Shown here: positions 33,401-39,622 of the stretch, one piece after another | How the letters are laid out: each line of letters starts with the position of its first letter | Numbering within the stretch: the stretch's first letter is position 1 | Assembly (NCBI RefSeq): GCF_017571495.1 | Contig: NZ_JAGETZ010000001.1 | Coordinates: forward strand, 62,001-126,000 | Direction of reading: 5' to 3' | Length of the DNA stretch: 64,000 nt | Source: Hymenobacter negativus | Lineage (GTDB): Bacteria; Bacteroidota; Bacteroidia; Cytophagales; Hymenobacteraceae | The notes under the pieces: generated by a model | What the model saw: the letters and a program-made list of their open reading frames with translations, nothing else | Database searches by the model: none | Told to the model about the DNA's origin: nothing | Program-made: the position numbers and the translations under genes

Positions 33401-34692
33401 TCATCCTTACCAATCTGCTGGCCAATGCCTTTAAATACACACCAGAAGGCGGCCGAATCGAGTTGACAGCTAGTGTAGTCGGTACCCCCGGCAGCGAAGC
33501 TGTATTTGCCAACGGCCAGCTGGTGGGCAATTATCTGGAAGTAAAAGTGGTGGATACTGGCGTGGGCATTCAGGCCCAGGAGCTGGCGCACATTTTCGAC
33601 CCCTACTACCAGGCTTCGCACACCGATACGCTACGCATGACGGGCACCGGCATTGGGCTGTCGCTGGTGAAGCAATTTGCCGAGCGCCATGCGGGCAGCA
33701 TTGCAGTCAGCAGTGAGGTTGGCGCAGGCACTACGTTCAGCCTGCGGCTACCCTTCGGCCAATCCCATCTGCAACCCGATGACATCCTGCCCACCAGTGA
33801 GCAGACTGAGCCCACGGAAATGCCGCTGCTGCCGATGCCAGAAGGAAAAGCAGTAAGCCACAACACTCCCACCGCGCCGGCCACCCCGCCGCGCCTGCTG
33901 GTGGTAGAAGACAATGACGAGGTGCGCCAGTACCTGCACCAGCTGTTTGCTAACGACTTTGAGGTACTGGCCGCTGCCGACGGGCTGGAAGGCTGGCGCT
34001 TAGCACTCGAACAACTCCCGGCTTTGGTTATCAGCGACGTGATGATGCCGCGCAGCGACGGCCTAGAGCTGTGCCAGAAAATCAAGCAGCACCCCAAAAC
34101 CAGCCACATTCCGGTGCTGCTGCTCACGGCCCGCACTGCCGCCCTACACGAAGTAGAAGGCCTCGACCTGGGCGCCGACGACTACGTGAGCAAGCCCTTC
34201 AACCCACTGGTGCTGCAAGCCAAAGTGGCCGCGCTGCTGCGCAACCGCCACCAGCTGCGCGAATTCTACCAGCGCCAGATATTGCTGGAGCCCACAGAGC
34301 TAGTCATTCCCGATGCCGACCGTCTCTTCCTTGAGCAGGCCATGCGCACGGTCGAGACCCGCCTTACCGACCCCGGCCTGAGCGTGCTGGTGCTAGCCGA
34401 CGCGCTGTGCATGAGTCAGTCGGCCGTGTACCGCCGCATTAAAAGCATCACAGGTCAGACCACGGTCGAGTTTATTCGCGACGTGCGAATGAAGCGGGCC
34501 GCCCAGCTACTGGCGCAACCCCACCTGCGGGTGTCGGAAGTGGCGTTCGAAGTTGGCGTTGAGAACGTGAAATATTTCCGCAAGACCTTCCAGAAAATCT
34601 ACGGCATGCCGCCCTCCGAGTATGCCCGCCAGCACCGCCCCGCCCGTGAGGCCGCCCTGGTCGAAGATGACCCGCTGGACGAGGACGAATAA
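30409..34692 (+). CDS. Hybrid two-component system sensor/regulator (HTCS) of the PUL
   Basis: About 1427 residues. Signal-anchor N-terminus (MLRKFWWYWLLCGLLMQAGPAAQAQ), two seven-bladed Reg_prop propellers in the periplasm (repeats such as DGFIWIGTNRGIDRYDGY, GQLWVGAETSGLSYYD, GTLWFGTRDNGL), a Y_Y_Y domain (about 750-825), one membrane helix (near 832-850), HisKA with the phosphorylated His in FFTNVSHELRTPLT (near 888), HATPase_c (NLLANAFKYTPEGG, DTGVGI, GTGIGLSLVK), a receiver domain with phosphoacceptor Asp in VISDVMMPRSDG (near 1209) and Lys in YVSKPF, and a C-terminal AraC-type HTH. All residues needed for phosphorelay are present. The ATG at 30409 is chosen because upstream codons are not signal-like. 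Divergent from GH35; a weak CACTTTTG element sits at 30319-30326. It probably senses an oligosaccharide from the PUL target. Confidence 0.95.
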   Translation: MNMLRKFWWYWLLCGLLMQAGPAAQAQDTPPGEFRFEHLTVDQGLTHSDAMCMAQDHDGFIWIGTNRGIDRYDGYQLKPYSLPINPRNGLSGNRISVLLAAPNGQLWVGAETSGLSYYDAAHDVFVPLASWAAPAAYRATANRLAQSDVKALAIDGQGRLWVATALDGLFIVSLDAQGQPQALRQLPVVAPGRALLSSLTSMALDADGNVWVGSMASGLLLVRADEPELPVETTAVRLPVSAVKLDRRGDLWVGTERQIFWVSSASRHAGASLTATPLPHHYPPIQALHLDSFGRLWAGTLYGLYIWEAGAVTGIAPPLQVKRPTLFLPRDGEVHGLNSERVHQIFEGRDQLVWLCASAGGLNKVDLRQRAFGQLRHQLTGQPALSNANNYINAIYKEEATNTLWLGSRNGVSAYDLARHTYRSYLNQQSDTVRGIDVATIFRAADGTLWFGTRDNGLVALRRQGGREQLTTYRQLPGGFDLATTSIEHLAQDGQGMLWVATFSQGLFRLSPDGRLLAHYDDAHSQLPTNRFTFLLYDAARNVLWASTRNAGLLKLRVTADSLRVLEQFAFRSAPGKRLRVNYTWPLLLGKGGTLWIGTIGGGLHQLSTDAQGHDVIRQYSRYLPESDVEGLLADEAGNVWVGGTGLYRFTPATRRYLRYDVADGLQSNSFKIGAAARANDGTLYFGGINGINYFQPWAIQANPNPPVVQLTGLRVGDQPVAVGQPFNGRVLLTQALTQPQKVNIRAAENDFSVDFVALNYTNPQKNNYAYRLLGYNENWVRPRPGQRVASFANLPPGDYTLEVKADNGEGVWTKKPATMEFVVLAPWYKTWWAYLLYTAALLGAIALYRRVEMTQQDLRNNLALEQFQTEKEKELTSLKLSFFTNVSHELRTPLTLILGPMEEIMGTHGPVHHLRDKVQLMHKQTRKLLDLVNQLLDFRKVETGNVPLRAGYGNVLRLLTDVFSAFEQKATERRLSYLLDAPTEPVQLYFDRSKLEIILTNLLANAFKYTPEGGRIELTASVVGTPGSEAVFANGQLVGNYLEVKVVDTGVGIQAQELAHIFDPYYQASHTDTLRMTGTGIGLSLVKQFAERHAGSIAVSSEVGAGTTFSLRLPFGQSHLQPDDILPTSEQTEPTEMPLLPMPEGKAVSHNTPTAPATPPRLLVVEDNDEVRQYLHQLFANDFEVLAAADGLEGWRLALEQLPALVISDVMMPRSDGLELCQKIKQHPKTSHIPVLLLTARTAALHEVEGLDLGADDYVSKPFNPLVLQAKVAALLRNRHQLREFYQRQILLEPTELVIPDADRLFLEQAMRTVETRLTDPGLSVLVLADALCMSQSAVYRRIKSITGQTTVEFIRDVRMKRAAQLLAQPHLRVSEVAFEVGVENVKYFRKTFQKIYGMPPSEYARQHRPAREAALVEDDPLDEDE

Positions 34693-35013
34693 TAAGCGGC
34701 ATTCTACTTTTTACGGCGCCTAAAACAGTAGTATGGTTGGTAGCTGCTTCCAAGTCTTGGGGCCGGCTTACCAGTCGTCGTTGCACGTGGCTATTCCGCA
34801 AATTGGCTTAAGTATAGGAGCAATGAAGGCCCTAAACGTTCTTCAAAGGCACCCTCTATCCCCATTTTCTTACCATAGGTCAAGGGCTGCTTTGACGAGG
34901 GCGTTGAAATTTGTCCTATCAAACCAAAGGCTTTTCAGCCTTGAAAGTGGCGTTTCTAGCCTGATAGGTAGGCCAGGACCCATTTTTTTATTCCCTCTTC
35001 AAGCAATCTGAAT
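34693..35013. other. Non-coding gap after the HTCS gene
   Basis: No convincing gene. An open frame at 34733-35011 has no RBS or family-like sequence. The right half has two nested inverted repeats: AAGGCT/AGCCTT at 34927-34942 inside CCTATCA (34915-34921) and TGATAGG (34962-34968), which could be leader structure or an operator of the downstream NmrA-type gene. No T-run terminator was found directly after the HTCS stop. Confidence 0.5.
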
Positions 35014-35859
35014 ATGAAAATTGCCATCACCGGAGCTACGGGCCAGCTGGGCTGGCTCGTTGTCGAGAAGCTCAAAGCCCAAATACCTGCTGAACAAATT
35101 GTTGCGCTGGTGCGCACTCCTGCCAAAGCGGCGAACCTGGGGGTAGAAGCCCGCGCAGCCGACTACGCCCAGCCCGAAGCCCTAGAGGCTGCCCTCACAG
35201 GTGTCGACAAGCTGTTGCTGATTTCTTCCAGCGAAGTAGGCCAGCGCGCCGTCCAGCATAAAAACGCCATCGAAGCGGCAAAAAAGACTGGCGTCAAGCA
35301 CCTGATATACACCAGCGTGCTGCACGCCGATACCTCTCCCCTGAGCCTGGCCGACGAACACCGCACCACCGAAGCCGATTTGCAAGCATCGGGCATTCCC
35401 TACACCATCCTGCGCAACGGATGGTACACCGAAAATTACACTGGCTCGGTTGGCGGTGCGCTGGCGGGCGGCGCCTTCATCGGCAGTGCCCGGACAGGGC
35501 GGATTTCGTCGGCTACCCGGGCCGATTTTGCTGATGCCGCCGTAGCCGTGCTCACCAGCGAAGGCCACGAGGGCAAAACCTACGAGCTGGCAGGCGACGA
35601 ATCCTACACCCTGGCAGAGCTAGCAGCCGAAATCTCGCGCCAGAGTGGCAAAACGATTCCGTATAAGGACCTATCCGTGGCCGATTACGCTGCCGCGCTC
35701 ACTGGATTCGGCTTGCCTGCCGGTTTCGCCCATAGCCTGGCCAGTTGGGATGCCGATGCCGCCAACGGTGCCCTGTATGACGAGAGCCGGCAGCTTTCAC
35801 AGCTTATTGGCCGCCCAACCACACCCCTTGCCACGGTGGTGGCCGAGGCGCTCAAGTAA
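35014..35859 (+). CDS. NmrA-like NAD(P)H:quinone oxidoreductase (QorB/YtfG type)
   Basis: 281-residue atypical short-chain dehydrogenase. Glycine motif GATGQLG at residues 7-13, then LVRTPAKA (NADPH-phosphate side), DKLLLISSSEVGQR, and HLIYTSVLHADTSPLSLADEHRTTE, TILRNGWYTENY, all characteristic of the YtfG/QorB branch that reduces quinones in the cytosol and senses or detoxifies redox compounds. The usual catalytic Tyr-Lys pair of classic SDRs is not evident, as expected for the NmrA group. It is monocistronic and is followed by a very long hairpin. In related bacteria such genes often sit next to an HxlR-type regulator; none is present here. Confidence 0.9.
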   Translation: MKIAITGATGQLGWLVVEKLKAQIPAEQIVALVRTPAKAANLGVEARAADYAQPEALEAALTGVDKLLLISSSEVGQRAVQHKNAIEAAKKTGVKHLIYTSVLHADTSPLSLADEHRTTEADLQASGIPYTILRNGWYTENYTGSVGGALAGGAFIGSARTGRISSATRADFADAAVAVLTSEGHEGKTYELAGDESYTLAELAAEISRQSGKTIPYKDLSVADYAAALTGFGLPAGFAHSLASWDADAANGALYDESRQLSQLIGRPTTPLATVVAEALK

Positions 35860-35893
35860 GCGTGCACACTGGTTTTTGAGGTAGAAAACACAA

Positions 35894-35967
35894 GTAAAAT
35901 ACCGGGTTAATAGCCGGCTTCCAAGGCACTTCACACTTGGAAGCCGGCTATTAACCCGGTATTTTAC
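35894..35967. terminator. Very long perfect hairpin
   Basis: Arms of 32 bp (35894-35925 and 35936-35967) pair without mismatch around a 10-nt loop. Flanking A/T-rich ends (GTAAAAT..ATTTTAC) allow termination for the NmrA-type gene. Stem length is well above a normal terminator. Confidence 0.75.
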
Positions 35968-36096
35968 GTTCAGGCCGCTAACCGTACACCATCGATTGGT
36001 CATCTTGAGTGTTTTGCTTGAATCGCAGCCTGCTATCGGATAGTAGCTGGCGCTCAACAGGACTGGCAGGGTCCAAAATGACTGAAACAGCTTCTT

Positions 36097-37455
36097 ATGC
36101 AATCACCTGACTTTCCTGAATTTCATACGCCTGCCGGCCCCATTATTGGGCGGCGCGATGGAGCTGTGGTGCGCGCCAGCGGCATTCGCTACGCCCGCGC
36201 CCAACGGTTCCGACCGCCGGTAGCCGAACCTACCTTCGCTTCACCTTTTCGCGCAACTTTGCCTGCCCCCGCCTGCCCGCAGGTAGCCGACCCATTTCTG
36301 GAACCAGTGATGGGTAGCTTGTTTGCCGGTATCACCTACGATGAGGATTGTTTGCGCCTATCCATCACGCGGCCGGCCGAGGTGCGACCCGATGAGCAAC
36401 TGCCCGTCATGGTGTGGGTGCACGGCGGCTCGTATGTAACGGGCGCAGGCGACCTGCCCATCTACGACCCGGCCGTGCTGGTGAGTGAGCAACGGGTAGT
36501 GTTCGTGGCCGTTACTTATCGGCTGGGGCTGTTGGGTTTTCTGGGCCGCGAAGGTGGTACGCCACCAAACCTGGGACTACTGGACTTGCTGGAATCGTTG
36601 CGCTGGGTACAGCGTAATATTGCCGCGTTTGGCGGTAATCCGGCCTTGGTTACCCTACTTGGGCACTCCTCTGGGGCCGATGCGGCAGCCCATCTGATGG
36701 TGGCCCAGGGAGCCAAAGGGCTGTTCCGGCGCGTCATTATGCACAGCGCGCCACTGGGCCTCTCCCGCAAGCGTCAGGCCATGAGCCGGGCCATGGCCGA
36801 TGCTGCCGGCACCCTGCAGCCCGCGGCTCCCGTCGCCGAAGTGCTAGCCCGCGAAAGCATCGCCACGCAAGCCGCCCGTCGGTTCGGCCTGAAAAGCGGC
36901 ATGCCATTCGGCACCCAATACGGCGCCTATCCCCTGCCGGCCGAAGCCGATATTGACCGCGCCTGGGAAGCCGTTGCGCCCAGCGTAGACGTCCTCATCG
37001 GCGCCACGGCGGAGGAAACTCGTTTCTTTGCCATACTCGACCCCAAATACCGCCGGCTGTTGGGCTTTCCCGTGCTTGGCCGACTGATTTCCCGGCCGCT
37101 GGTTTCCTTTAGCTCGGGGCTGGTTTACCTGAAATCGGCGGTGGCTTTTGCAAAGCGGCATGCCCGGGCCGGTGGGCGCGCCTACCGTTTCCTAGTGACT
37201 TTCCGGCCCACTGACAGCGAGTTTGGGGCCGCGCACACGGTCGACTTGCCACTGTTGCTGGGTACGCAGGCCAGTTGGTCGTTCGCCCCTATTCTCGGCC
37301 AGGCTACGTGGGCGGCAGTAGAGGCCGCCGGCCGGCAAGTCCGGCAGCTATGGGCCGGTTTTGCGCGTACCGGCGTGTTGCCATCCCGGGTGGAGGTGCC
37401 CGGCGTGCTGTGGGTCAAACAGGAGCCCACATCTGGTGTACTTAACAAGCAATAG
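36097..37455 (+). CDS. Type B carboxylesterase
   Basis: 452-residue alpha/beta hydrolase. Oxyanion-hole motif VWVHGGSYV (near 107-114), nucleophile Ser191 in LLGHSSGADAAAH, and the acidic region near residue 305 (GATAEETRF) with a late His expected around FGAAHTVDLPLLLG, as in PnbA/cholinesterase-family enzymes. The N-terminus HTPAGPIIGRRDGAVVRASGIRYARAQRF is the family start; there is no signal peptide, so the protein is probably cytosolic. It hydrolyses carboxylic esters; the natural substrate is unknown. Its end lies 1 nt from the end of the convergent dioxygenase gene. Confidence 0.92.
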   Translation: MQSPDFPEFHTPAGPIIGRRDGAVVRASGIRYARAQRFRPPVAEPTFASPFRATLPAPACPQVADPFLEPVMGSLFAGITYDEDCLRLSITRPAEVRPDEQLPVMVWVHGGSYVTGAGDLPIYDPAVLVSEQRVVFVAVTYRLGLLGFLGREGGTPPNLGLLDLLESLRWVQRNIAAFGGNPALVTLLGHSSGADAAAHLMVAQGAKGLFRRVIMHSAPLGLSRKRQAMSRAMADAAGTLQPAAPVAEVLARESIATQAARRFGLKSGMPFGTQYGAYPLPAEADIDRAWEAVAPSVDVLIGATAEETRFFAILDPKYRRLLGFPVLGRLISRPLVSFSSGLVYLKSAVAFAKRHARAGGRAYRFLVTFRPTDSEFGAAHTVDLPLLLGTQASWSFAPILGQATWAAVEAAGRQVRQLWAGFARTGVLPSRVEVPGVLWVKQEPTSGVLNKQ

Positions 37456-37456
37456 A

Positions 37457-38191
37457 CTAAACAACAGCCGGCTGCCGCTCACGCCATTGCATACCCGCAG
37501 GCAATTCCATTGACGAAAACTCCAAGTGTATCACCCGACGCGGCCGGTCGCTGGTGCTGCGGTTGGAGGCATGTAGCAACAAGGGCTTCATTAGCATGGC
37601 CCCACCGGCGGGCACGGCGCAGCTGGTGGCGGTGGCGGTGAAGTGGATGATTTCCGTGGCGGGGATAACGCCCCGCTGCTGCGAGCCCGGCACTACCTTC
37701 AGCGCGCCGTTGGTGGCGTCGCAATCGTCGAGTTGAATGCGGATGGTGCACACATTTTCCAGCACGGCCACGGGCGGCTGCACCGATACGCCCTCCGGTT
37801 TGCTTGTCCACGGCCCAAAACCAGGCAGTGCGGCCCGTTGGTCCACATTTATCATCAAATCCTGGTGCCAGGCCACCAGCCAATTAGAGCCAGCGGGCTT
37901 ATCGAAATAAATGGCTTTCGCCAAGTGACAGCCTTCGGGAAAAAGCTGGCCCAGCAACGTGTGCAAGCCCTCAGTAGCCAGCAACGGCCACAGTTCCGGC
38001 ACTTCCCCTACCAGATTTCGAATGGCAAACACTTCTTGGCTGCGCCGGAAATTGGGTCCGCTCACGGGTGCATTTTCAACGGCTTGCAGCAGCGCCGCTA
38101 CTTCGTGGTGAGTGTAAAGATTCGGCAGTACGGCAAAGCCATCACACGCAAACTGCGCTGCTGCCGATTCAGTGAGAACGGGGGATTTCAT
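37457..38191 (-). CDS. Phytanoyl-CoA dioxygenase (PhyH) family protein
   Basis: 244-residue Fe(II)/2-oxoglutarate oxygenase. Iron ligands His109 and Asp111 (AWHQDLMINV) and His206 (LLLHASNRS), with Arg217 (SDRPRRVIH) as the 2-oxoglutarate anchor; all are present, so it should be active. The family start YACDGFAVLPNLYTHHEV-like sequence is intact (FACDGFAVLPNL). Substrate is unknown; PhyH-family enzymes hydroxylate diverse small molecules and lipids. A TAGCTTTG promoter element at 38199-38206 is only 7 nt before the ATG, predicting a leaderless message. Confidence 0.92.
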   Translation of the reverse strand: MKSPVLTESAAAQFACDGFAVLPNLYTHHEVAALLQAVENAPVSGPNFRRSQEVFAIRNLVGEVPELWPLLATEGLHTLLGQLFPEGCHLAKAIYFDKPAGSNWLVAWHQDLMINVDQRAALPGFGPWTSKPEGVSVQPPVAVLENVCTIRIQLDDCDATNGALKVVPGSQQRGVIPATEIIHFTATATSCAVPAGGAMLMKPLLLHASNRSTSDRPRRVIHLEFSSMELPAGMQWRERQPAVV

Positions 38192-38198
38192 AGAACTG

Positions 38199-38206
38199 CA
38201 AAGCTA
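38199..38206 (-). promoter_or_regulatory. -7 promoter element of the PhyH gene
   Basis: TAGCTTTG on the minus strand with 7 nt between it and the start codon. Confidence 0.6.
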
Positions 38207-38281
38207 CATTCGTCGCGATATCTACCGGACGCAACCCGCGCCACTTGCAGTTGCCCTTAGCTCAACCAGCCCTGACTTGTT

Positions 38282-38755
38282 ATGAATAAATATGCTACCG
38301 CTCTCCTACTCACCGGATTTGCGCTGGCCGCCACCCAGCCCGCTCGTGCTCAGCGTGCGAAAGCTGAAATGGAATCCGTGAAGCAAACCGTCACCGCTTT
38401 CTTCGACGGTATGCGGCGCGGCGACAGCACCGCCGTGCGCCGCACCCTGGCGCCGGGGGCCGTTTTCCACGGCATCGGCAGCAAGCCCGGCCAGCCAGTG
38501 GGCTTGCAAACCGAAAGCATCAACGGCTTTCTGAAAGCCGTGGGCACGCCGCACGCAGACGTATGGGACGAGCGGGTGCAATTCGACCAGGTATTAATTG
38601 ACGCTAACCTGGCCAGCGTGTGGGCGCCGTATGAATTCTACCTCGGCAGCAAATTCAGCCACTGCGGCTACGACTCTTTTCAGCTGGTGAAGCTAGCCGA
38701 GGGCTGGAAAATCGCGCATATTATCGACACGCGACGGAAGGAGAAGTGCAGGTAG
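38282..38755 (+). CDS. Secreted NTF2-like (SnoaL/lumazine-binding-like) protein
   Basis: 157 residues with a signal peptide (MNKYATALLLTGFALAATQPARAQ). The mature part is a cone-shaped NTF2-like fold: helix EMESVKQTVTAFFDGMRRGDSTAVRRTLAPGAVFHGIG, mid strands QFDQVLIDANLASVWAPYEFYLG, and the ending FSHCGYDSFQLVKLAEGWKIAHIIDTRR. Family members bind small hydrophobic ligands or act as isomerases, and many have no known role. Periplasmic location expected. Start at 38282 heads the signal peptide. The mini-kinase-like gene starts 36 nt after its stop. Confidence 0.82.
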   Translation: MNKYATALLLTGFALAATQPARAQRAKAEMESVKQTVTAFFDGMRRGDSTAVRRTLAPGAVFHGIGSKPGQPVGLQTESINGFLKAVGTPHADVWDERVQFDQVLIDANLASVWAPYEFYLGSKFSHCGYDSFQLVKLAEGWKIAHIIDTRRKEKCR

Positions 38756-38791
38756 GCAGCGTACTTTTGACCGAATCCAGCCCGCGTACCA

Positions 38792-39319
38792 ATGGAACCC
38801 AAACGATATCCGCGGCAACTTTCTCGCGGGGCCAACAATGCGGCCATTGCCCTTTCCGAAACGGAAGTTGGCAAATTATTCAGCGAGGATACCCGTTCCG
38901 ATATTGGCTCGGAGGCCGAAAAAATGCGCTTCGCTAATGCAGTAAATGGCTTGGTAGTCCAGTTCCATCGCCTGGAAACCAACGAGCCTTTGGAAGCCGA
39001 CATGTTGGTAATGGAACGCATCTATCCGCTCGATTACCGGGCTTACGAGGTAGAAATGCGGGAAATCTGGTTCGACGTGTTCACGGATGAGTTGCAAGCC
39101 CTACACCGAGCCGGCTTCGTCCACCGCGACCTGCTCCGCCCATCGAACCTGCCCGGCGACCGATACGACAACATTCTGCTTACGCAACAAGGCCTACGCT
39201 TAATCGACGTAGGGATTTCCGTATTGCAGCGGCAGGTTGGGGAGTCGTTTTTTCGGGCCTACGTGCAACGGGAGCGGGAAGAGCTGGAGTTGTTTCGAGC
39301 GTTTTTTCTGGGGCGGTGA
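38792..39319 (+). CDS. Small protein-kinase-like protein
   Basis: 175-residue cytosolic protein resembling the hinge and C-lobe of a protein kinase. Visible are a hinge-like DMLVMERIYPLDYRAYE, a helix ELQALHRAGF, and a catalytic-loop-like VHRDLLRPSN followed by DNILLTQQGLRLIDVG. The DFG position reads DVG, and about ten residues separate HRD from the Asn that would bind metal. No glycine-rich loop or clear VAIK lysine is seen in the short N-terminal part, so ATP binding is doubtful. I have the impression that similar proteins occur in related Bacteroidota, but this needs a search. It may be a pseudokinase or a minimal kinase. Convergent with the small gene at 39336. Confidence 0.65.
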   Translation: MEPKRYPRQLSRGANNAAIALSETEVGKLFSEDTRSDIGSEAEKMRFANAVNGLVVQFHRLETNEPLEADMLVMERIYPLDYRAYEVEMREIWFDVFTDELQALHRAGFVHRDLLRPSNLPGDRYDNILLTQQGLRLIDVGISVLQRQVGESFFRAYVQREREELELFRAFFLGR

Positions 39320-39335
39320 ATGCTGCTTTTAGCAG

Positions 39336-39620
39336 CTAGTCACCAATGGCAAGAAGCCCCATATCCGTTGCTTTTGCCTGCGTAAGAACTTCATTCAACG
39401 CTATGCTCATGCGAAATGGGCAATTGGCAAGCAACTCTACTTTATTCAAAACCTGGCTACGAGACCACCGGAACCTGCCATAGTAATCGGCATGGTTCTC
39501 TATCAAACCCGCTTTTTGCGCCATTTCAAATTCCTCCTCCTCTATGCAGCCAGCGTATTTTAAATGCATGGAGGAAGTCATATTCGACAGTTCGTCAGGA
39601 ATAAAATAGAAGTCTAACAT
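39336..39620 (-). CDS. Small conserved-type hypothetical protein
   Basis: 94 residues, acidic, no signal or membrane helix. Begins MLDFYFIPDEL and has EEEEFEMAQKAGLIENHADYYGRFRWSRSQV, reminiscent of small cytosolic proteins sometimes found as immunity or accessory proteins, but I cannot assign a family. Its start lies 2 nt after the ispG stop on the same strand, so translation is probably coupled to ispG. GC and codon use appear lower and less biased than the neighbours, which could mean recent acquisition. Confidence 0.6.
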   Translation of the reverse strand: MLDFYFIPDELSNMTSSMHLKYAGCIEEEEFEMAQKAGLIENHADYYGRFRWSRSQVLNKVELLANCPFRMSIALNEVLTQAKATDMGLLAIGD

Positions 39621-39622
39621 TT

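Noticed and set aside
34733..35011. 92-codon open frame upstream of the NmrA-type gene
   Set aside because: No RBS or promoter, irregular composition, and it overlaps structured leader sequence.
38282..39319. Toxin-antitoxin pair made by the NTF2-like and kinase-like genes
   Set aside because: The first gene product is exported and the second is cytosolic, so they cannot form a usual toxin-antitoxin complex.
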